From Symbiodinium natans (taxonomy: Eukaryota > Sar > Dinophyceae > Suessiales > Symbiodiniaceae), in NCBI GenBank assembly GCA_905221605.1, contig CAJNDS010000469.1:903185-948203 (forward strand): a DNA stretch of 45,019 nucleotides, read 5' to 3'. The position numbers and the translations under genes are program-made. Below are positions 38,465 through 45,019 of the stretch, in pieces; position 1 is the first letter of the stretch; every line of letters begins with the position of its first letter. The notes under the pieces were generated by a model. The model saw only the letters and a program-made list of their open reading frames with translations, was not told the DNA's origin and did no database searches.

Positions 38465-39360
38465 CTCTGGCAAAATTTGGCCAAATCGAGCTACGCATTT
38501 CTCATCGCGTACGACGAGCAGCCCGATTTGGCCAAATTTTGCCGGGCAGCCTTCGGGCAAAATTTGGCCAAATCGAGCTGCTCCTCGTACGCGAGGAGAA
38601 ATGCGCAGCTCGATTTGGCCAAATTTTGCTTGAAGGCTGCCAGGCAAAATTTGGCCAAATCGAGCTACGCATTTCTCATCGCGTACGACGAGCAGCCCGA
38701 TTTGGCCAAATTTTGCCAGGCAGCCTTCGGGCAAAATTTGGCCAAATCGAGCTGCTCCTCGTACGCGAGGAGAAATGCGCAGCTCGATTTGGCCAAATTT
38801 TGCTTGAAGGCTGCCAGACAAAATTTGGCCAAATCGAGCTACGCATTTCTCATCGCCTACGACGAGCAGCCCGATTTGGCCAAATTTTGCCGGGCAGCCT
38901 TCGGGCAAAATTTGGCCAAATCGAGCTGCTCCTCGTACGCGAGGAGAAATGCGCAGCTCGATTTGGCCAAATTTTGCTTGAAGGCTGCCAGGCAAAATTT
39001 GGCCAAATCGAGCTACGCATTTCTCATCGCGTACGACGAGCAGCCCGATTTAGCCAAATGTTGCCGGGCAGCCTTCGGGAAAAATTTAGCCAAATCGGGC
39101 TGCTCGTCGTACGCGAGGAAAAATGCGCAGCTCGATTTGACCAAATTTTGCTTGAAGGCTGCCAGGCAAAATTTGGCCAAATCGAGCTGCGCATTTCTCA
39201 TCGCGTACGACGAGCAGCCCGATTTAGCCAAATTTTGCCGGGCAGCCTTTGGGCAAAATTTGGCCAAATCGGACTGCTCGTCGTATCCGATGAGAAATGC
39301 GCGGCCTGATTTGGTCAAATCTTGCCCGAAGGCTGCTCTGCGAAATTTAGCCGCAAACTT
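38465..39360. repeat. 174-bp satellite of nested inverted repeats, five copies
   Basis: Unit starts at 38471, 38645, 38819, 38993 and 39167, exactly 174 bases apart, followed by a decayed part. Each unit holds GCAAAATTTGGCCAAATCGA and its complement several times, plus complementary ACGCATTTCTC and GAGAAATGCG. The period is 58 codons, so plus- and minus-strand frames of 221-299 codons stay open and share the peptide AKFGQIEL on both strands. I read these as artefacts. Confidence 0.9.
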
Positions 39361-39759
39361 TTGTTTTGAGGTTTGAAACACACCAGGGTTTACAGAAAAC
39401 CTTTTGTCGTTCGGGTTGAAGGCATGCAGGGGCTTACAGGAAAAAATGCTTTTTGAGGTTGGATTTAGTCGAGCCGGCCTCCCGAAGGCGAGCCGGGTTC
39501 ATGATACTGAAACTCAGTCCCGGCCGCCCACAGGCAGGCATCTAAACCTAAGCCGGCAATGAAATCTAAACCGTTAACCTTTAAGCTTATAAACCCGAAC
39601 CCATAGAACGTAAATCATTGGGAACCTTAAGGGTTTAAGGTTTAGGAATTTAAACATGAACCCTAAACCCTTTAAGGTCAGAACTCTAAAACCCTATAGG
39701 GTCTAAAGGGTTCAATGGTTCCAACCCTAAAGGTGCTTTCCTGAAATTTGCTTGGGCTG

Positions 39760-40036
39760 CAGAAGGGAGCGGTGGGGTCGCACCAGATGTTGACCAGGGG
39801 CTCTGCGTCAAAATTTGGTGCGATCCGACCGCCCCGCTTCGCTTCTTTTGCTTGCAGAAAGAAAGGGCGGTCGTATCGCACCAAATTTTGACCAGCAGCT
39901 CTGTGTCAACATTTGGTGCGATCGGACCGCCCCTCTTTCCTGCTTTTGCTGTGACTGCAGAAGGGGGGGTCGGATCGCGCCAGATTTTGACCAGGGCTCT
40001 GCGTCAGAGTTTGGTTGGTGCGATCCGACCGCCCCT
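39760..40036. repeat. About 100-bp inverted-repeat satellite, three copies
   Basis: Each unit begins near CTGCAGAA and has GGTCGCACCA...TTGAC paired with GTCAAAATTTGGTGCGATCC around a short loop with CAGxxGCTCTG. The three units differ by scattered changes. Confidence 0.75.
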
Positions 40037-40149
40037 CTTCCTTGAAAATATTTTAATTGGGTTTTCTAAATATATGCATTATTTGAATAACTTAAATCCT
40101 GCAAGGCGGGTGGGGGGGGGACTGGCTCCTTCCTTGTGGAAGAATTAAT

Positions 40150-40199
40150 GGTGGTGGTGGTGGTGGCGGTGGTGGTGGTTGTGGTGGTGGTGGTGGTAT
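40150..40199. repeat. GGT microsatellite
   Basis: About 16 GGT/GTG trinucleotides with two interruptions. Confidence 0.85.
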
Positions 40200-40239
40200 A
40201 GGTGCCTCAGACGCTTGCGACTCCTCTATGCTGCACCTG

Positions 40240-40545
40240 CATTTCTACACATGTAGATGAGTGTAGTATATGTACTATGGTGTTTACTAATATAGGAGAG
40301 TATAGAGTATATACTAGTATATAGTATAGAATCCAGTACAGACAAGATCGAAACATGTATAGTATAGTATATCGTACATTATATTATTGTAAACACTATA
40401 TAGCCTACACTCTAGTATTGTCTTTACTATAGTGCCCAATATAGAATGTAGTGTTGTATATAGCATCGTATGCAGCATAAAGTCTGGTATATGGCAGTAC
40501 ATAGTCTCAAGATTAAAGTTGGAAGTATATATAGTCTGGAAAGCT
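40240..40545. repeat. TATAGTA-rich block, copy 1
   Basis: Dense TATAGTATA/TACTATA words. The part 40430-40545 matches 43475-43572 in order (CAGTATAGA-like start, ATCGTATGCAGCAT, AGTCTGGAAAG). Confidence 0.6.
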
Positions 40546-40548
40546 TTT

Positions 40549-40731
40549 AGCCGAACACCATAAAGTCACTAAGCAAACACGTCTGACATCACTGAGTGTT
40601 CGAAGAAGCAGTCATTTTAATTATGGAATACCCTGGTGTAGAGAACCCTGTGGCCCCTGCCACATATTAATGAGCCGAACATCATGAAGCCAACAAGCAA
40701 ACACATATGAAACCAATGAGTGTTTGAAGAA
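40549..40731. repeat. Diverged direct repeat
   Basis: GCCGAACACCATAAAGTCAC (about 40551) and GCCGAACATCATGAAGCCAA (about 40673) start two related stretches of about 58 bases that both end near GAGTGTTYGAAGAA. Confidence 0.6.
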
Positions 40732-40779
40732 CCAATGTTTGTTTCAAGGGGTTTAAAGCAATCAAAAGACGGACAGCCT

Positions 40780-41150
40780 AGATCTACACTCCACGGCTTT
40801 GTCAGAGAAAACAGTACCGCGTAGATCCAGGCGAATTGTGACGGATAAAGCCTGCCTGGATCTACGCGCAACAGTTTTTTGGAAAGAAAACAGCACCGCG
40901 TAGATCCAGGCAGATTTGGTCCATCGTGGCTTCTCTAAGAATGTGACGGCAAAAGCCTGCCTGGATCTACGCGCCACGGCTTTTTCAAAGAAAACAGTAC
41001 CGCGTAGATCCAGGCAGATTTTGTCCATTGTGGTTTCTTACAAAATGTGACGGATAAAACCTGCCTGGATCTACGCGCCACGGTTTTTGGTAAGAAAACA
41101 GCACCGCGTAGATCCAGGCCTGGATCTACGCGCCACGGCTTTGTCAGAAT
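40780..41150. repeat. Satellite of CGCGTAGATCCAGGCA and its complement
   Basis: The 16-mer and its complement TGCCTGGATCTACGCG alternate at least four times, with AAGAAAACAG and TGTGACGG between them; unit about 110-120 bases. Near 41105-41135 the two halves meet directly. Open frames here are artefacts. Confidence 0.8.
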
Positions 41151-41244
41151 CCAGTCAGATTTTGTCCTTCATAGTGGAAGGACATTTGCTCACAGTATTT
41201 CCCGTCCCCGAGACGCCAGACCCACAAACATAGGCATAACCCCA

Positions 41245-41625
41245 CGGGATTTGAGGTTTAAGGATTTAAGCCTCAAGCCCTGAGGGCTTTAAGGTTCTAT
41301 ACGACCCTAAACTTTAAAGCCTAGAGTCCTAGAGGGTTCAATGGCTCAAAAACCTAAGGTCTGGGCATGTATACCTTCAGCGCGTTTTAGGGTGAAAACC
41401 TTTGAACCTTTGAGAGCCCTAAAGGGTTTTAGGGTTCTGACCCTGAACGGTTCAGGGTTAAGGTTCTTACACACAAGGCATAGTCTTATGGATTTTAAGG
41501 TCTAGGGATTTAAGCCTCAAACCCCATAGGGTTATAAGGTGTTATCGTGTAGGTAGCTAAACCTGCAAACTTGATAGGGTTCAATGGTTCAGAAACCCAA
41601 GGTCTGGGCATGTATACCTTCAGCG
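41245..41625. repeat. Direct repeat of about 130 bp
   Basis: 41251-41380 and 41493-41625 share TTTAAGCCTCAA, AGGGTTCAATGG and GGTCTGGGCATGTATACCTT in the same order. 41630-42440 holds scattered AT-rich sequence, a CCGCCCC run at 42150 and no gene I can support. Confidence 0.65.
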
Positions 41626-42469
41626 TTAATCAAGACACAGGCAGAAGATTCATGGAGGACTTACCTTCACAATCAATGGCTCTTTTAAGCCCGTACAAAA
41701 ATTCCATTAGTGAATCCAGTCTTTTCATATTATGCAAAAGGACATCGTTTATTGGTACTTCCAAACGCACCTATTTTACTTTATTTAACGAGCCTCTAAC
41801 TTCATTGTAGTGTACTTTTCTTTTTCTTAATTCACCCCTTAGACATGAACTCGATACTATTTGCAGGTTGGGTTTAGTTTGAATTGCCCGGCTTAGCTTT
41901 AAATGCCTACATCCTAAACCCTAAACCTGTCAACCTTAACCCGGTAGGGCTTAAAGGTTAAGGCTTAATCATACAGGGTCTCGGGGCTCTCTTTAAAACC
42001 CTAACCCCTTGACCGATAGGGTATAAGAGAATAGGCCTGCAAACAATAACATGGAGCTCAGCGGAGCGGGGGGAAGGTAGGGCAGGAAGGGCGAGGGGGT
42101 CGGGTGGGTCGAGGGTGTTCAGGGGTCCTGGCGCTGTGTTGGAGAACCCGCCCCCCCCCAACCCCCCGTTTATAAGCAAACTTGATGCTTATAAACAATG
42201 TAAGCAAACTTGATGCTGATAAACAACATGTTGTGTGACAAAAACTCTTTCCAATCAAGATTGAATACCCAAATTGCCAACTCATACATAGAAGATTGAT
42301 ACGCGGATTACCAACTCATACATATAACAAATGCCTAAACCTTAAACCCTTAAGGTTTAAACTGTATGGGCTTAGGTTACAATGCCTAAATCTTAAAGCC
42401 TGAACTTTAAAAAAAACCTAACCCCATAGGGTTTAAAGGTTAAGGGACTTAAGACTACAAGCATTCGGA

Positions 42470-43410
42470 CGCGTATCTTGAGGGGGGGAATTCTCAAGAA
42501 TTTTTGTTTCCCAAAATTCTTAAGAATTCGTACACGAATTCTTCAGAATTCTTAAGACTTCAGCATGAAAATGGAAGATTCAAGGTGTTTGGGAGTCTCT
42601 TATCCAGGCATCTTCAATTCTCAGCGTTTACTTCCGAGAATTCTTGAGTTTTTGAGTCTTAAGAGTTTTTAAGAATTTAAGACTGAAACATTGAAGATTG
42701 AAGATTGAAGATTGAAGATTGAGGATTTCTGGGAGACTCATATCCAGGAATCTTCAATTCGGAGTGTCTATTTCCCAGAATTCTCAAGAAGTCCTAAGAA
42801 GTCTTAAGAAGTCTGAAGAAGGCTTAAGAGTTCTTAAGGCGTAAGACCGAAATTGAAGATTGAAGATTCCTGGAAGGCTCCTACCCAGGAATCTGCAATT
42901 CTCAGTACTTTCTTCCCAGACTTCTTAAGAATTCTTAAGAATTCTTAAGACTTAGACCGGAAATTTAAGATTGAAGATTGAAGATTCTTGGGAGACTCAT
43001 ATCCAGGAATCTTCAATTCTCACTGTTTACTTACCAGAATTCTTCAGAAGTCTTAAGAATTCTTAAAACTTAAGACCTTGAAGCTTTCTGCATCTAAGAG
43101 TAAAACTGAAGATTCCTGGGCAAGAGTATCCCGGAAATCTTGAATTCCATCTCCAATTTTCAGTCTTAAGCCTGAAGAGTTCTTAAGGCTTCTTAAGACT
43201 TCTTAAGATTTTCTGGGAAAGGAAAAGTAAGAATGGAAGATTCCTGGGCAGGACTATCCCAGCAATCTTCAATCTTCAATTTCAGTCTTAAGTCTTAAGC
43301 CTTCTTAAGATTTCTTAAGATTTCTGGGAAAGGAAAAGTAAGAATGGAAGATTCGTGGGCAGGAGTATGCCAGGAATCTTCAATCTTCAATTTGCAGTCT
43401 TAAGACTTCT
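42470..43410. repeat. GAAGATTC / CTTAAGAATTC satellite, about seven units
   Basis: Units of about 110-145 bases carry AGATTCCTGGG, about ten bases, then CCAGGAATCTTCAAT, which pair as a hairpin, followed by palindromic CTTAAGAATTCTTAAG-type runs. Right arms fall near 42606, 42744, 42886, 43003, 43131, 43257 and 43369. Confidence 0.85.
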
Positions 43411-43414
43411 TAAG

Positions 43415-43575
43415 AATCGTATATATACATATATACATATATATGTGTATACACTATACAGTACACTATAGTCTTGTCTATACTATAGTGTACAGTATAG
43501 ACTGCAGTATTGTATAGCGTATCGTATGCAGCATTGCTTAAAGTTTGTAATATATACAGCCTAGAAAGTATTTAT
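43415..43575. repeat. TATAGTA-rich block, copy 2
   Basis: Related to 40240-40545; contains TATATACATATATACATATA and the shared ATCGTATGCAGCAT word. With copy 1 it brackets the region holding two satellites. Confidence 0.6.
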
Positions 43576-43891
43576 AGCATATATGAAAAAGCAGCCTTCT
43601 GGTCTGTGTAGCTCACGTGTTTCGTTACATGCTGAAGGGCAAGGTGTTGTGAATCGCATGACCATCCCCAGTCTGCTGCCACAGGGCTCCTTTTTGACAT
43701 AGCTCGGGCGTCTACTACTTCGCAGTGACACGACCATGGTATCGTTTCAAAACAAAACCTTTTGCGTTCGCTAGTTATTACTTTTCCGACGTGCAATGTC
43801 ATCTATCATTTTCTAAGAGAGCGGCGAATTGATAAGCAACTGTAGTCTTCAACAACACAGTTTTGTTGTTTTGGTTAGTCTCCTGGCTGCC

Positions 43892-44566
43892 ATGGCATGT
43901 GTCAAGACCTACGCAAAACTCCTATGCTCTTACGCCAAAATCAGGCGCGAAGTGCAAACGTGCCGCCATCAAAAAGTCAGCAAGCGGACATTGGTAAAAC
44001 GCCTGATGAGACGATGTTCGGGTCTAGATTTGTTATATTGTGGCATATTGTCCGGAAACTTCAAAAGCCCAGATATCAGATTGGAGCAAAGAAGTGGGGT
44101 AACGCGAAAAAAAGCCGACAACCTCATGCTTCGGCTGATTGTTCAACGCTGCGGCTCTGTCAAGAAATCGGTACCTGCCAGCATTCAAAAGTTGTTGCGA
44201 GAATCGTTCAAAGCCCACATAATATGTTTGACGAGCAAGCGCTATGCTTCGCATGCTGGTGCTCATCTTCCTCGTGAGCCAGTGCCCAACGACGCAATGG
44301 TTTACCATGTCTATGGGTACAACTGCACCAACAAGCAGAAAAAACACAGCCGCTTCATCAGAGAATTTCGCAACTGGAGAGAATTGCCACGTCTCTGCTA
44401 CAAGCGCAAGCTGTCTGACAATATGCTCCGTGAACGCACCAGTGCGGGAGCGTTTGCTCGCTTGCAAATTCTGTCAGATGCAGTGGAAGTGGTGGGCGAG
44501 GGTTTTGGTCGACATCCCACCTGGTTTTGGAAATGGTGCTCGTTTCGACGGGGATCCTCTTGGTGA
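43892..44566 (+). CDS. Unrecognised basic protein, probably frameshifted
   Basis: ATG 43892 opens MACVKTYAKLLCSYAKIRRE and runs about 224 codons to TAG, with GRHPTWFWKWCSFRRGSSW as the end. The composition is basic and Cys-rich, with CTNKQKKHSRFIREFRNWRE and KRKLSDNMLRERTSAGAFAR. In a second frame, 44490-44822 reads like a continuation (GDPLGEDALRNLRKKLNGSG), so a shift near 44490-44530 or a short intron is likely. No domain recognised. It is the only candidate gene in the right domain and has no telomere-like introns. Confidence 0.4.
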   Translation: MACVKTYAKLLCSYAKIRREVQTCRHQKVSKRTLVKRLMRRCSGLDLLYCGILSGNFKSPDIRLEQRSGVTRKKADNLMLRLIVQRCGSVKKSVPASIQKLLRESFKAHIICLTSKRYASHAGAHLPREPVPNDAMVYHVYGYNCTNKQKKHSRFIREFRNWRELPRLCYKRKLSDNMLRERTSAGAFARLQILSDAVEVVGEGFGRHPTWFWKWCSFRRGSSW

Positions 44567-44822
44567 AGACGCACTTAGGAACCTCCGGAAAAAACTCAAC
44601 GGCAGTGGATATTTTCGGGAGATTTTCGGTGGGTCCATTACATTGTTCCAGACAGCTCATTTGGTATGCGAGTGTCGCCAGTACACTTTTGCACGTTTCC
44701 GAAACGCTCGTCTACGGGACTTCTTTGCGACTTGCCAAAAGCCATTCTCAAAGAGAGCGACGAGAGAACAAGTTGAGGAACGTAGGAAAGATTGCGAAAG
44801 CGTATCTGACTTTGCTCTTTGA
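44490..44822 (+). CDS. Possible C-terminal continuation in another frame
   Basis: Open frame containing DIPPGFGNGARFDGDPLGED, FGGSITLFQTAHLVCECRQY and KRATREQVEERRKDCESVSD before TGA at 44820. It overlaps the end of the preceding open frame. Either the C-terminal half of the same protein after a frameshift, or chance. The minus-strand open frames here are less protein-like. 44823-45019 shows nothing I can name. Confidence 0.35.
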   Translation, partial: WWARVLVDIPPGFGNGARFDGDPLGEDALRNLRKKLNGSGYFREIFGGSITLFQTAHLVCECRQYTFARFRNARLRDFFATCQKPFSKRATREQVEERRKDCESVSDFAL

Positions 44823-45019
44823 CCGCGAAAAAAGGAAACCTGCTGATTAGTTTACAGGTTTAAGGGTTCGATGTTGCTGTGAGCATTCTTGCCAATGTAC
44901 TGCAATTTTATTTGGTGATAGTTTAGTAAAAAATTGTCAAATTGGGAGGGGGGGGATTGGATAGGTTAAACATATTCAGAACATCAGTAATACTCGATTT
45001 CGAAGGTTCCAAACAACAC

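Noticed and set aside
38461-39376. 282- and 299-codon repeat proteins and 221- and 122-codon minus-strand ones
   Set aside because: The DNA unit is 174 bases, a multiple of three, and palindromic. Open frames in several registers are expected; none has a start context or a non-repeat part.
35920-43410. Centromere
   Set aside because: Satellites are short, diverse arrays, not one dominant unit, and nothing in the sequence marks a kinetochore site. Kept only as one possibility in the satellite finding.
1-45019. Dinoflagellate spliced-leader relics at gene starts
   Set aside because: No match to the SL core (CCATTTTGGCTCAAG) was seen upstream of 5420, 29395 or 31613, nor elsewhere on reading.

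Overview
The window looks like nuclear DNA of a dinoflagellate or a close algal relative. The basis is mixed. The unit TTTAGGG/CCCTAAA is the telomere-type heptamer of dinoflagellates and plants. Exons are very short (about 35-130 bases). Introns that can be fixed by protein homology often start with GC or GA instead of GT, which is known from dinoflagellates. All recognisable exons lie on the + strand, as in unidirectional dinoflagellate gene arrays. No prokaryotic gene, tRNA, rRNA, CRISPR or dinoflagellate spliced-leader sequence was recognised.

Left domain (1 to about 35.65 kb). A chain of split genes has introns largely built of TTTAGGG or CCCTAAA arrays and their variants. Models, left to right: an unassigned multi-exon gene with coiled-coil-like exons (about 140-5020); a gene starting at ATG 5420 with ankyrin-like exons and a Lys/Glu-rich stretch (5420 to about 10.6 kb); loose exons 11-13.4 kb; ankyrin gene 1 (13537-17085, stop found, 5' end missing); Ser/Pro-rich and other exons (17.5-18.65 kb); a retroelement fragment with a complete RNase H tetrad, followed head-to-tail by a shortened copy (18.74-20.6 kb); ankyrin gene 2, a paralogue of gene 1 (20995 to about 25778); loose exons 26.2-29.3 kb; a complete five-exon gene for a secreted protein with four CxxC-x25/26-CxxxC repeats (29395-30763); a coiled-coil gene starting at ATG 31613; and the 3' half of a helical-protein gene ending at 35624.

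Right domain (about 35.7-43.6 kb). TTTAGGG arrays stop almost at once. The DNA becomes a series of unrelated satellites: an AT-rich ATTTAAAT array with conserved islands, a 39-bp array, a 174-bp array, a roughly 100-bp array, a roughly 110-bp array and a 110-140-bp GAAGATTC/CTTAAGAATTC array. Every one is built on inverted repeats. The last 1.2 kb holds an unrecognised, probably frameshifted open region.

Main result: where ankyrin periodicity or the Cys-repeat spacing fixes the splice junctions, the first bases of the intron usually repeat the first bases of the next exon. One intron (29923-30030) is flanked by a perfect 14-bp duplication. This suggests that telomere-like DNA was inserted into exons with target duplication and became introns, which would also explain the GC and GA donors. 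Splice junctions are inferred from reading alone, without transcripts.
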